Assembly: GCA_946902985.2 (NCBI GenBank)
Contig: OX336395.1
Span: 20,314,708-20,378,707, forward strand
Reading direction: 5' to 3'
Length of the DNA stretch: 64,000 nt
DNA from: Meconema thalassinum
Lineage: Eukaryota; Arthropoda; Insecta; Orthoptera; Tettigoniidae
Below, piece after piece: positions 1-11,981 of this stretch. The notes beneath the pieces are model-generated. The model made no database searches, had not been told where the DNA came from, and saw nothing but the letters and a program-made list of their open reading frames with translations. Position numbers and translations under genes: made by a program. How positions within the stretch are numbered: the stretch's first letter is position 1; every line of letters begins with the position of its first letter.

Positions 1-3000
1 AACACTGAAGAATGGCTTCAAAGCTGTCTTTATTGTTATGTTGACCGACTGGAAGATACAATATTAATTGTTAATGTGGCAACACTGAAGAATGGCTTCA
101 AGGCTGTCTTTATTGTTATGTTGACCGACTAAAGACACAATATTAATTGTTAATGTGGCAACACTGAAGAATGGCTTCAAAGCTGTCTTTATTGTTATGT
201 TGACCGACTGGAAGATACAATAATAATTGTTAATGTGGCAACACTGAAGAATGGCTTCAAGGCTGTCTTTATTGTTATGTTGACCGACTGGAAGACACAA
301 TATTAATTGTTAATATGGCAACACTGTAGAATGGCTTCATGGCTGTCTTTATTGTTATGTTGACCGACTGAAGATACAATATTAATTGTTATTGTGGCAA
401 CACTGTAGAATGGCTTCAAGGCTGTCTTTATTGTTATGTTGACCGACTGGAAGATACAATATTAATTGTTAATATGGCAACACTGTAGAATGGCTTCAAG
501 GCTGTCTTTATTGTTATGTTGACCGACTGGAAGACACAATATTAATTGTTATTGTGGCAACACTGTAGAATGGCTTCAAGGCTGTCTTTATTGTTATGTT
601 GACCGACTGGAAGATACAATATTAATTGTTAATATGGCAACACTGTAGAGTGGCTTCAAGGCTGTCTTTATTGTTATGTTGACCGACTGGAAGATACAAT
701 ATTAATTGTTAATATGGCAACACTGAAGAATGGCTTCAAGGCTGTATTTATTGTTATGTTGACCGAATGGAAGATACAATATTAATTGTTAATATGGCAA
801 CACTGTAGAATGGCTTCAAGGCTGTCTTTATTGTTATGTTGACCGACTGAAGATACAGTATTAATTGTTAATGTGGCAACACTGTAGAATGGCTTCAAGG
901 CTGTCTTTATTGTTATGTTGACCGACTGGAAGATACAATATTAATTGTTAATGTGGCAACACTGTAGAATGGCTTCAAGGCTGTCTTTATTGTTATGTTG
1001 ACCGACCGGAAGACACAATATTAATTGTTAATATGGCAACACTGAAGAATGGCTTCAAGGCTGTCTTTATTGTTATGTTGACCGACTGGAAGACACAATA
1101 TTAATTGTTAATATGGCAACACTGAAGAATGGCTTCAAGGCGGTCTTTATTGTTATGTTGACCGACTGGAAGACACAATATTAATAGTTAATGTGGCAAC
1201 ACTGTAGAATGGCTTCAAGGCGGTCTTTATTGTTATGTTGACCGACTCGAAGATACAATATTAATTGTTAATGTGGCAACACTGAAGAATGGCTTCAAGG
1301 CTGTCTTTATTGTTATGTTGACTGACTGGAAGATACAATATTAATTGTTAATGTGGCAACACTGAAGAATGGCTTCAAGGCTGTCTTTATTGTTATGTTG
1401 ACCGACTGGAAGACACAATATTAATTGTTAATATGGCAACACTGTAGAGTGGCTTCAAGGCTGTCTTTATTGTTATGTTGACCGACTGGAAGATACAATA
1501 TTAATTGTTAATGTGGCAACACTGTAGAATGGCTTCAAGGCTGTCTTTATTGTTGTGTTGGTCGACTGGAAGATACAATATTAATATTGTTAATGTGGCA
1601 ACACTGTATAATGGCTTCAAGGCTGTCTTTATTGTTATGTTGACCGACTGGAAGATACAATATTAATTGTTAATGTGGCAACACTGTAGAATGGCTTCAA
1701 GGCTGTCTGTAGTGTTATGTTGACCGACTGGAAGATACAATATTAATTGTTAATATGGCAACACTGAAGAATGGCTTCAAGGCTGTCTTTATTGTTATGT
1801 TGACCGACTGGAAGATACAATATTAATTGTTAATATGGCAACACTGTAGAATGGCTTCAAGGCTGTCTTTATTGTTATGTTGACCGACTGGAAGATACAA
1901 TATTAATTGTTAATGTGGCTACACTGAAGAATGGTTTCAAGGCTGTCTTTATTGTTATATTGACCGACTGGAAGATACAATATTAATTGTTAATGTGGCA
2001 ACACTGTAGAAAGGCTTCAAGGCTGTCTTTATTGTTAAGTTGACCGACTGGAAGACACAATATTAATTGTTAATGTGGCAACGCTGTAGAATGGCCTCAA
2101 AGCTGTCTTTATTGTTATGTTGACCGACTGGAAGATACAATATTAATTGTTAATATGGCAACACTGTAGAATGGCTTCAAGGCTGTCTTTATTGTTATGT
2201 TGACCGACTGGAAGATACAATATTAATTGATAATGTGGCAACACTGTAGAATGGCTTCAAGGCTGTCTTTATTGTTATGTTGACCGACTGGAAGACACAA
2301 TATTAATTGTTAATGTGGCAACACTGTAGAAAGGCTTCAAGGCTGTCTTTATTGTTATGTTGACTGACTGGAAGATACAATATTAATTGTTAATGTGGCA
2401 ACACTGTAGAATGGCGTCAAGGCTGTCTTTATTGTTATGTTGACCGACTGGAAGATACAATATTAATTGTTAATGTGGCAACACTGTAGAATGGCTTCAA
2501 GGCTGTCTTTATTGTTATGTTGACCGACTGGAAGATACAATATTAATTGTTAATGTGGCAACACTGTAGAATGGCTTCAAGGCTGTCTTTATTGTTATGT
2601 TGACCGACTGGAAGATACAATATTAATTGTTAATGTGGCAACACTGTAGAATGGCTTCAAGGCTGTCTTTATTGTTATGTTGACCGACTGGAAGATACAA
2701 TATTAATTGTTAATATGGCAACACTGTAGAATGGCTTCAAGGCTGTCTTTATTGTTATGTTGACCGACTGAAGATACAATATTAATTGTTAATGTGGCAA
2801 CACTGTAGAATGGCTTCAAGGCTGTCTTTATTGTTATGTTGACCGACTGAAGATACAATATTAATTGTTAATGTGGCAACACTGTAGAATGGCTTCAAGG
2901 CTGTCTTTATTGTTATGTTGACCGACTGAAGACACAATATTAATTGTTAATGTGGCAACACTGTATAATGGCTTCAAGGCGGTCTTTATTGTTATGTTGA

Positions 3001-5606
3001 CCGACTGGAAGACACACTATTAATTGTTAATGTGGCAACACTGTAGAATGACTTCAAGGCTGTCTTTATTGTTATGTTGACCGACTAAAGATACAATATT
3101 AATTGTTAATGTGGCAACACTGTAGAATGGCTTCAAGGCTGTCTTTATTGTTATGTTGACCGACTGAAGATACAATATTAATTGTTAATATGGCAACACT
3201 GAAGAATGGCTTCAAGGCTGTCTTTATTGTTATGTTGACCGACTGAAGATACAATATTAATTGTTAATGTGGCAACACTGTAGAATGGCTTCAAGGCTGT
3301 CTTTATTGTTATGTTGACCGACTGAAGATACAATATTAATTGTTAATGTGGCAACACTGAAGAATGGCTTCAAGGCTGTCTTTATTGTTATGTTGACCGA
3401 CTGAAGATACAATATTAATTGTTAATGTGGCAACACTGTAGAATGGCTTCAAGGCTGTCTTTATTGTTATGTTGACCGACTGAAGATACAATATTAATTG
3501 TTAATTTGGCAACACTGTAGAATGGCTTCAAGGCTGTCTTTAATGTTATGTTGACCGACTGAAGACACAATATTAATTGTTAATATGGCAACACTGTAGA
3601 ATGGCTTCAAGGCTGTCTTTATTGTTATGTTGACCGACTGAAGATACAATATTAATTGTTAATATGGCAACACTGTAGAATGGCTTCAAGGCTGTCTTTA
3701 TTGTTATGTTGACCGACTGAAGATACAATATTAATTGTTAATGTGGCAACACTGTAGAAAGGCTTCAAGGCTGTCTTTATTGTTAAGTTGACCGACTGGA
3801 AGACACAATATTAATTGTTAATGTGGCAACACTGTAGAATGGCCTCAAAGCTGTCTTTATTGTTATGTTGACCGACTGAAGATACAATATTAATTGTTAA
3901 TGTGGCAACACTGAAGAATGGCTTCAAGGCTGTCTTTATTGTTATGTTGACCGACTGAAGATACAATATTAATTGTTAATATGGCAACACTGAAGAATGG
4001 CTTCAAGGCTGTCTTTATTGTTATGTTGACCGACTGGAAGATACAATATGAATTGTTAATATGGCAACACTGTAGAATGGCTTCAAGGCTGTCTTTATTG
4101 TTATGTTGACTGACTGGAAGATACAATGTTAATTGTTAATATGGCAACACTGTAGAATGGCTTCAAAGCTGTCTTTATTGTTATGTTGATCGACTGAAGA
4201 CACAATATTAATTGTTAATGTGGCAACACTGAAGAATGGCTTCAAGGCTGTCTTTATTGTTATGTTGACCGACTGGAAGACACAATATTAATCGTTAATG
4301 TGGCAACACTGAAGAATGGCTTCAAAGCTGTCTTTATTGTTATGTTGACCGACTGGAAGATACAATAATAATTGTTAATGTGGCAACACTGAAGAATGAC
4401 TTCAAGGCTGTCTTTATTGTTATGTTGACCGACTGAAGACACAATATTAATTGTTAATGTGGCAACACTGAAGAATGGCTTCAAAGCTGTCTTTATTGTT
4501 ATGTTGACCGACTGGAAGATACAATATTAATTGTTAATGTGGCAACACTGAAGAATGGCTTCAAGGCTGTCTTTATTGTTATGTTGACCGACTAAAGACA
4601 CAATATTAATTGTTAATGTGGCAACACTGAAGAATGGCTTCAAAGCTGTCTTTATTGTTATGTTGACCGACTGGAAGATACAATAATAATTGTTAATGTG
4701 GCAACACTGAAGAATGGCTTCAAGGCTGTCTTTATTGTTATGTTGACCGACTGGAAGACACAATATTAATTGTTAATATGGCAACACTGTAGAATGGCTT
4801 CATGGCTGTCTTTATTGTTATGTTGACCGACTGAAGATACAATATTAATTGTTATTGTGGCAACACTGTAGAATGGCTTCAAGGCTGTCTTTATTGTTAA
4901 GTTGACCGACTGGAAGATACAATATTAATTGTTAATATGGCAACACTGTAGAATGGCTTCAAGGCTGTCTTTATTGTTATGTTGACCGACTGGAAGACAC
5001 AATATTAATTGTTATTGTGGCAACACTGTAGAATGGCTTCAAGGCTGTCTTTATTGTTATGTTGACCGACTGGAAGATACAATATTAATTGTTAATATGG
5101 CAACACTGTAGAGTGGCTTCAAGGCTGTCTTTATTGTTATGTTGACCGACTGGAAGATACAATATTAATTGTTAATATGGCAACACTGAAGAATGGCTTC
5201 AAGGCTGTATTTATTGTTATGTTGACCGAATGGAAGATACAATATTAATTGTTAATATGGCAACACTGTAGAATGGCTTCAAGGCTGTCTTTATTGTTAT
5301 GTTGACCGACTGAAGATACAGTATTAATTGTTAATGTGGCAACACTGTAGAATGGCTTCAAGGCTGTCTTTATTGTTATGTTGACCGACTGGAAGATACA
5401 ATATTAATTGTTAATGTGGCAACACTGTAGAATGGCTTCAAGGCTGTCTTTATTGTTATGTTGACCGACTGGAAGACACAATATTAATTGTTAATGTGGC
5501 AACACTGTAGAATGGCTTCAAGGCTGTCTTTATTGTTATGTTGACCGACTGAAGATACAATATTAATTGTTAATGCGGCAACACTGTAGAATGGCTTCAA
5601 GGCTGT
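1..5606. repeat. Satellite array, left part (79-82 bp monomers)
   Basis: About 70 head-to-tail monomers fill this stretch and run off the left edge of the window. Most monomers are 79 or 80 bp. The commonest length change is one G in the ACTGGAAGA versus ACTGAAGA segment. Other recurrent variants are GAAGAAT/GTAGAAT, GATACA/GACACA and AATGTGG/AATATGG. The array is AT-rich. Positions from 1 to about 1000 recur at about 4464-5460 (offset 4463 bp, followed by shared rare variants such as GACCGAATGG and AGATACAGTA), which shows a multi-kb tandem duplication. Short open frames of 60-80 codons occur on the minus strand because three monomers are about 237 bp; I do not regard these as genes. Confidence 0.98.
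5602..5606. repeat. Target site duplication, left (GCTGT)
   Basis: GCTGT lies directly before the LTR's TG and is repeated at 14343-14347 directly after the other LTR's CA. It is part of the satellite motif ...GGCTGTCTTTATTG, so removing the element restores an ordinary monomer. Five bp fits BEL/Pao. Confidence 0.92.
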
Positions 5607-7967
5607 TGGGTAGTTTATTGGCTGAGGAATAACCCACCCACCAAGGGAAGATGATTAAGAGAAGGAAGTAGATTTGGGATTGGAGAAAAAGGATAGAAAA
5701 ATGGGAGGAGAGTCCCGCAAAATTAATGAGTTCAACTTTAAATACCTTTAGAGGCAGTTGCCACTGAAAATTAACACCTTGATACCTAAAGTAGGCACGA
5801 GCTCGGTCGAAGCTGACGGGAACCGCAGCTAAGACTTGGGCAGTTTGCCCGAGAGAGAGGCTTTAGTGTATTTCCTTCCAAGCATGTATAAAAGTACTAT
5901 GGGGAAGGGTGATGGTCTGACAAGACTGAGAGCAAACGATTTATTGTATATGAACGAGGGCATAAACCTAGGAAGAGCTAGGAAGGCCAGGATCCTGCCT
6001 AACTGTAGTATCAGAGAAATGATGAATCCAAAAACAAATATTTAATTTATTTAACAATTCAAAGAAGCGTAACTTTAACAAATAAATATGCTCTATGTAG
6101 TTAACAATTTGGGGTCGCAGACCTCCAACAACGTTCAGAAATTGCTCCAGGCAAATGACAATTTTTAAGGTTTTTTAAACCTTGTATTAAAATCTTGGTA
6201 AGATTTAATAAAATGGGCAAAATGGAATAATTAAAGTTTTAACATTTACAGGAGTACAAGCAGTGTACTATAAGAAACCTCTGAAAGAACATTCTAACGA
6301 GAATAACAACTTCGAAGATAACAAAATGGAAAACATAAAGAATAAAAAGGAAGTTCCTACAACTTCTTATATTTAAACAGGATTACTTTATGAGAATTAT
6401 ACAAAGGAGGGTAGGTCACTTACTGTGAAACCTACGTAAGTAATCAAAAGGAAGGTTCTAGACTTCCTATGTTTAATTAGAAATCACGAGCCAAATGGGG
6501 TAGTTTCCATTTCGTGAGACCTCAAAATAACTCACACAAGAGTTGAAAGAATTGTTTTTCTGATAATAGAGAAAAAACAATGTAAACTTAAACCGTGTAT
6601 AAAAACGTAATTATACAGAAATTACTTAATGATAAACAAGAAAAATGGAAGGGCACTTCTTGGAATGACACCTTATTGGAACAGACCTAGATTAAAAGTT
6701 TATTGCAGATTGTTAGTAAGAGGTTTAGGAAAGAGAAACGGGAATTAAGGAAAATGTTCATGGCCTTATATGAATATAAGCGGACGATCGCGACGCGGTA
6801 GAAAAGTTGAGCAAGCACTGGTTTTCACTATAGTTCCTTGAAATATATGAAAAGTTCACTGTGTAGACACAAAGTTTATGGAAAAGAAAGTTATTGCAAT
6901 GATGAAAATAACTGGTTTCACTAGATAAGTGAGAGTCTATTTCTTGAGAAAGTTGTAAGTTACAATTAAATGCGCTATAGAAAATTCCCGCGGTGGACGA
7001 AACTTCACTATGTAGTAATTTAGAAGTAAGATAATTCAATTTTAAATAGAATTCTCACAAGTACGTGAGAAATGCATGACGGCAGGGCTTGTAGATTGAG
7101 TACAGAATCTGGAAGGTTCCAGAACAATCTTAGCAGCAAAATGGGGCTAATGTAAATCCAGCGGAGGAACTAGCTTGTTGAATTATAGACAGCGGGTAAT
7201 TAGATAATATCCCACGTAGTGAGAGGATTTCTCATTTGAATAGCTTAATAAAAGCTCTTTATGGTAAGGTCGGCTTATACAAGCGAAAGCTCAACATGGC
7301 AAATCCCACGAAGAATGATTATTGCCCCAAAATAAATACTTTCACACTGTCTATAAAAGTATCATTAAAAACACGTGGAAGTTAAAACCATGAAGATGAG
7401 GTTAAAACTTGAAGAAGGTACTTATCTTTGTTGCATGTCGAAGTGAAGTTCCTCACTGATGCCTAGAGTTCCAACATGGCGTGGAATTAAGAAAATGCCT
7501 CGTTAGGTCAGGAGGCTAGCTCTGGATGAGCCTTAACTGATTGCTTCAACTGCCGACTGAGAAGTGAGACTTGCTCAACGAAGCACGGAGAGACCACGGA
7601 AGGGGAAAAAAGTGGGGGGTAGGACACAAAAGGAGAACATATAAGCATTGCCAACTTCAAAGAAAAAAAATAATCTTCTCTTGCTGAGCTGGTCTTCAAA
7701 GAGTTGACAACAGTATCTGGTAGCCAAATGGATATGGAATTCCTCTTGCGCGAGGAAGAGTTGAAGAGCTTCAGAGATTCGTTGTTATATGACGCTAGGT
7801 GGGTCACAGAATATATATCTGGAACAGACTCATACAAAATATAAGCAACCTGAACCCCTAAGAGAGAACAGAAGATCACTGTTGGTGTCTGACAAAGAGG
7901 AAGGAAAGAACATGCAAAAACATTAAAAATTATAATCTCAGGTACCGTGTATTCCAAGAATGCACCA
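5607..7967 (-). repeat. BEL/Pao 3' LTR
   Basis: This 2361-bp direct repeat pairs with 11982-14342, with TG...CA ends. It is long for this superfamily. I count about 23 differences from the partner by eye (for example near 5813, 5850 and 7845), about 99% identity. A 93-codon minus-strand open frame (6758-7039) is kept in both LTRs but resembles nothing I know and is probably chance. The sense strand just upstream of this LTR (plus 7968-7990) is pyrimidine-rich, so no usual polypurine tract is visible. Confidence 0.95.
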
Positions 7968-9454
7968 TACTGGGAGGGGCAGACACCAACAGCGAACAAG
8001 AAAAACAAGTACAATAATAAGCAATTGCGGAGAAGTAGTCTTGTGATCTGACCATTAGTGGTCAAGACTCTGAATACCCTGACTCTCCTATCTCTTCCAG
8101 GGTAACACTCGGTCACTCTTCCAAAAGGCCAGACTAGGGGGGGTGAAACATCCCTAACTAAGACCAAGTCTCCCACTTGAATGTCGGGACTGGAAAGAAA
8201 CCACTTCTGCCTCCTTTGCAAGGAAGTTAAATATTCCAAGTTCCACCTCTTCCAAAAGGAATTGCGGAGGGCTACAAGTTTACGCCAAACAATAGGTAGA
8301 TCAAAATCCCTGAAAGAATTAGGAAGGGGAGGAGGGGCAGAGGGAGAAGTGCGTGTAAGGAAGCGACCAGGTGTAAGTAGAAGGAGGTCATCAGGGTCAT
8401 TGGAAAGCGGAGTTAAGGGGCGAGAGTTAACAACACCTTCAATCACAAAATAACTAGAAGCTGAGGGAAATAAAGCACTAGTAAAGATTGCGATACAATG
8501 CAAAAGGAGAATTAACAAGTTTAAACAAAGCGTATAGAAACAAGTACATCTATTCAGGACAAAAATATACCAAATAAACAAAGGAACTATGCGAGTAGAA
8601 AGCAAGAACGCCATAGGTAACAACCTAGTAGCCATAAGCAATAACCTCAAGTTGTAATGAGTATCAAAGCGGTTACTCAGAAAAATACTTAAGTCAGCGA
8701 GAAACGTGACATGACAAGTATGAATACAAAAACACATCGATTGTGACGACGAGAAAAAGTAAGTTTGTTCATCAATGAACAATAAGATTTCAAAATATGT
8801 AAGCAAAGTGAAATACATGAGCGCGTGAGAAATACGCAACGAAGTTTTGAAACAAGGATCGAAGCAGTTATAGAATACGAGCATGAGTAAGTGGAAGACG
8901 TAAGCAAGCGCGGCCTTGACCCACAGAATACAGCGAGATAACGAATATAAATAGCTGAAAGAGTCCTTAAACGGAACAAGTTTATTTTGGGAAGTAGGTG
9001 AGCGACTGCCGAGATTACGGTAGCGGCTCGCCAGACAATGGCTGGCAATCAGCCAGAGTTGAGATAAGAGAAACTTGCTTTGACCTTTGTCAAGCGTACA
9101 GGAAATAAACAGTGACTTGGCGTTATTCAGGCTTGTATACAAACAAGTTTGAAAAACAAGCAGTTCAAAGTACACACACACTAGTTGAATCAGCTGTAAC
9201 TTAAAGCAGATATTCAGGTTGAACGGAATGCAGTCAATCGTAACTTGGACGTGAAAAAGCAATTTAAAGCTATATAAAATAAAGTAAGAAATCAATTTCG
9301 CATAATTTTGAGGATCACGAAATCGGACAATTTTCAACAAAAAGAAGCTTAATTCTTCCGAGCAAAGAAGACAAGCTGGGACATTGAGAAGAAGGTTATG
9401 CATAAGAATAGTTATTCTTGATGTTAGGGAATTCAAACTTTCAAGCGGTTCCAA
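7508..9454 (-). pseudogene. Remnant of BEL/Pao integrase C-terminus (DUF5641 type) in a chimeric ORF
   Basis: Only the middle of this 648-codon frame (plus about 8450-8000) is recognisable. A VVNSRPLTPLS segment is typical of the end of BEL integrase cores. It is followed by a DUF5641-like part with PDIQVGDLVLVRD and WPFGRVTECYPGRDRRVRV. These belong to the integrase C-terminal domain that binds DNA. The preceding 335 codons are unrelated hydrophobic sequence, and the frame runs on into the LTR, which is not expected of a genuine protein. There is no D,D,E core, so integration activity from this copy is excluded. Confidence 0.8.
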
Positions 9455-9750
9455 AAGCGACTTCTAATTGTGAGGAAGGAGGGAGGAGCCGGCCGTGGCC
9501 ATCCTTCTACATAGCGAAAGAAGTGAAACATAGCATACAGCAAAGTGATGGTGACTGCTAGCCATGGTTTTACACAAGGGGAAGATAGTTTTCGAGGAAG
9601 AGTTTAAGCAATTAACTGCTATAAAAATGACATAAGAAGGTAGGCGAAATAACACAAAGCAAGGCGAACTTGAATGGCCATCTTGTGCGGGAAGAAGGAA
9701 AAACCATTTAAACAACTTACCAAGGTGGCGTAGTTGTTCACGATAAGACA
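8451..9750. other. Unrecognised 1.3-kb segment replacing BEL RT/RNase H/integrase core
   Basis: The segment lies between the last recognisable protease-linker codons (about 9770) and the first recognisable integrase C-terminal codons (about 8450). On the minus strand most of it is one open frame (9454 downward) fused in phase to the integrase remnant. Its translation is Leu/Phe/Cys/Ser-rich with no RT, RNase H, DDE or zinc-binding motif. The plus strand is A-rich with no long frame. It may be foreign DNA captured when pol was deleted; I see no terminal repeats or target duplications at its ends. Confidence 0.6.
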
Positions 9751-10782
9751 TCGTTTCGAGAAGTGTTTTTCAAAAATATTGAGATCTGAAACATGAGCGG
9801 TCTCTTTTTCAGAAATGGGATTTATGTCAGCTGTAACGAAATGACATTGCGCTTTGGTTTGAACACTGGGATGCTGAATTTCACCAGTAATAACCCAACC
9901 AAAATCGGTGTCTCTGGCGACCACGGTTGAGGATAACTTGCGTGTTTGTTTGCGAAGGCACTTCCAAAAAACATTGGCACTGAAAAGTACATCAATGGGA
10001 CCTTGATCATTAAACTGAGGATCGGCTAACCTTAAGTGCGAAGGAATCTTTAATCCGGAGGTATTAATAGAGTGACTTGGAGTGTCCTTGCCAATACTGG
10101 TAAGAATGAGACAGTTTAAATTAAGATTGGTGTTTCTTTGGCAAACGTCTCTGATTTTCCATTTTGAAGACTGCAAAACTTGAGTTTTCAAATTGTCAAT
10201 GCCGGTCACATTGATAGAAGTAGGCGATGACGAAAGACCTAGTTTTTTAATCAACGATTGCGAAACAAAGTTATGAGTTGAAGCGGAATCGAGAAGACCA
10301 CGGGTTCTAAACCAATTTCCAAATTTGTCTTGGATTTCGAATTGTACAGTGGTCAAAAGGGTTTGCGCACTGTGAGAAGTGTCGGCGTTGGAAATGCAGG
10401 AAGAAGCATTAGTTTGTTCGGAGCGGCTCTGCAAGGAGCTTGAAGAGGCAGGTACTGATGACCTCGACGTGCAATAAAGAATGATGCGGTTTTTTGCAAT
10501 GAAAACAGAGATTTGATGACGTACAGTTCGAAGAAGAATGCTTAGTGATAAGCAGTTGAAACAATGTTTGCTATTCAAGACAAACTTTCTTCGATCTTCG
10601 ACAGACAATTCTTTAAAGGATTTGCACGAATACAAGGTGTGAAGCTTTTTACAGAGCGTGCATTTCAAAGATTTATTAAGCGGCCTGATATCTTCTCTTG
10701 CATGATTGAAAGAAGAACGGGTTTGCTTGTTCTCGACAGATGGGGGCTGATGTCCCTTTGAAGAAGCAAGTTTTTTTTTCAA
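9619..10782 (-). CDS. BEL/Pao zinc knuckle and DUF1758-type aspartic protease region (partial pol)
   Basis: This 387-codon frame continues the gag ORF in another frame. Near its start is a Cys/His knuckle (CTLCKKLHTLYSC). Around 10545-10450 the second knuckle is legible only in a neighbouring frame, so a pair of compensating frameshifts is likely. Downstream is the retropepsin-like domain typical of BEL elements: LLDSASTHNF carries the catalytic Asp as D-S-A, and a GWVITGEI segment closes the domain. Homology stops abruptly near 9770 where the linker to RT would begin. The remaining residues to 9619 look unrelated. The protease would process Gag-Pol. Whether this copy makes active enzyme is doubtful. 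Confidence 0.8.
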   Translation of the reverse strand: MKKKLASSKGHQPPSVENKQTRSSFNHAREDIRPLNKSLKCTLCKKLHTLYSCKSFKELSVEDRRKFVLNSKHCFNCLSLSILLRTVRHQISVFIAKNRIILYCTSRSSVPASSSSLQSRSEQTNASSCISNADTSHSAQTLLTTVQFEIQDKFGNWFRTRGLLDSASTHNFVSQSLIKKLGLSSSPTSINVTGIDNLKTQVLQSSKWKIRDVCQRNTNLNLNCLILTSIGKDTPSHSINTSGLKIPSHLRLADPQFNDQGPIDVLFSANVFWKCLRKQTRKLSSTVVARDTDFGWVITGEIQHPSVQTKAQCHFVTADINPISEKETAHVSDLNIFEKHFSKRCLIVNNYATLVSCLNGFSFFPHKMAIQVRLALCYFAYLLMSFL

Positions 10783-11716
10783 AAATTTGACACTGAGGAT
10801 TCGTTTCGACTTTTTCGCACTGAAATGCGAGTGCTGTAAGGAATTGACATCGACTGTTGAGAAACGAGATAAGGTGTTCGAACGAATGTTCCTTGTTGCA
10901 GGCGAGTTCGATCTCCCAGGCCTTCAGTGTCGAAAAATCGAATCTTGATGTAGCTAGGTGAATAAGTATGGTGTCCCATGTTTGGACAGGCTGCTTTAAT
11001 TGGTATAACGCTCTGACATTTAACTGCATAGAATCTAAGAGGTCTCTTAAGGAGGTGACGTCATTAGGTTTGACGGATGGTAGGTTAAACAAACAACGGA
11101 TGTGTCGAGCGACACTCAAACTTAAATTGCCATATCTCTCTTTAAGGAGATTAAAGGCGATGTGGTAGTTGTCTGCGCTTAAAGGCAGTGACTCCACTAA
11201 GGCTAAGGCCTCACATTCCAAAGAAGTGCGGAGGAAGTAAAATTTATGTATGTCGGGGATCTCAGCATTTTCATGAATTAGGGAGCAGTAAAGTTCGTAA
11301 AAAGAATACCATTCACCTTCCTTGCCTGAGAAGTGCGGTAGGCTTATCTTGGGAAGTAACGGTTTCGGTTTGTTCTTGTGAACTGAAGCGGGTGCTAGCT
11401 GGGCCGGATTGATGACCCTAGTGTCCGGTTCTGAGATATTGCGGATCAGTTGGTGGGCCTTTGCAATCCCTTCAAAGTACAAGGGTTCGACCTCGTCCCG
11501 ATCCGATTGCAGTCCTGGGCAAGCGGATTCAATCTCGGTTTGAATTTGGTCATAATAATCATAAGACCGTTCGTACAACTTAAGACGATGTGTTAAGATA
11601 TCTAAATCACACTCGGCGGGATCTAATTTGTTGATAAAATTTCGGAATCTAGTGAGTTGCCCTTTATAGGAAGAACGTCTAGCAATGAGAGTTTCATCTT
11701 TTTCAGCAGGAGCCAT
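10676..11716 (-). CDS. BEL/Pao Gag-like protein (DUF1759 type)
   Basis: This is the structural (capsid-type) protein of the retrotransposon, 346 aa from the first ATG, about 240 nt after the primer-binding site. The N-terminal 120 residues are charged and helical. They are followed by the DUF1759-type core typical of BEL/Pao Gag, recognisable from the ISLPHFSGKEGEW start (about residue 123), KFYFLRTSLECEA, LLKERYGN and the Trp-containing segment before the stop. In intact BEL elements gag-pro-pol is one ORF. Here the frame ends at 10676 while the next frame (9619-10782) carries the zinc knuckles, with the switch near an A9 run (sense strand; plus 10771-10779). This could be an indel at a homopolymer, a sequencing error or real slippage. 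Confidence 0.85.
   Translation of the reverse strand: MAPAEKDETLIARRSSYKGQLTRFRNFINKLDPAECDLDILTHRLKLYERSYDYYDQIQTEIESACPGLQSDRDEVEPLYFEGIAKAHQLIRNISEPDTRVINPAQLAPASVHKNKPKPLLPKISLPHFSGKEGEWYSFYELYCSLIHENAEIPDIHKFYFLRTSLECEALALVESLPLSADNYHIAFNLLKERYGNLSLSVARHIRCLFNLPSVKPNDVTSLRDLLDSMQLNVRALYQLKQPVQTWDTILIHLATSRFDFSTLKAWEIELACNKEHSFEHLISFLNSRCQFLTALAFQCEKVETNPQCQIFEKKTCFFKGTSAPICREQANPFFFQSCKRRYQAA
10771..10779 (-). other. A9 homopolymer at gag/protease frame change
   Basis: Nine T on the plus strand (A9 in sense) fall in the overlap of the two BEL frames (10676-10782), where coding homology changes frame. Possible causes are an indel mutation, an assembly error or translational slippage. Confidence 0.6.
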
Positions 11717-11958
11717 GACAAAAAGAATAAATTGAAATACAACTCACGAAACTGTAGAACCTTGGAGATGCTGTCAGGTTTGCAGCAGAGAATGGGTCGA
11801 AAGAACGGGACACACCAAAGGAGACAGGAGTGGCCTCTTTCCCGTTCACAGGCTTTGCATGACGTAGATATAGCTGAAAAATCCAAAGCAGATATTAATA
11901 ATTTGCCAAGTATTGTCAAATGACACTTGACAAACAATGGACATAGCAAATGGACTCT

Positions 11959-11976
11959 CCCGGGTTTCTGGTACCA
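11959..11976 (-). promoter_or_regulatory. Primer-binding site of BEL/Pao element
   Basis: On the minus strand, 5 nt after the LTR end, the sequence starts TGGTACCAGAAACCCGGG. TGG complements the CCA end of a tRNA, as expected for minus-strand DNA priming. I cannot assign the tRNA with confidence. Confidence 0.65.
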
Positions 11977-11981
11977 ATTTT

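Noticed and set aside
64..300. Open frames of 60-78 codons in the satellite (also 3890, 4260, 4527, 25591, 39397)
   Set aside because: They are a by-product of three monomers totalling about 237 bp and recur only where the same block was duplicated. No coding features and no conservation beyond the DNA repeat.
6758..7039. 93-codon minus-strand frame in both BEL LTRs (also 13132-13413)
   Set aside because: Its presence in both copies follows from LTR duplication. No motif or family resemblance.
7508..9454. A 648-residue intact membrane or env protein in the BEL element
   Set aside because: Hydrophobicity comes from T-rich sense-strand DNA, the middle is clearly integrase C-terminus, and the frame runs into the LTR. 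There is no signal peptide or glycoprotein pattern I can defend.
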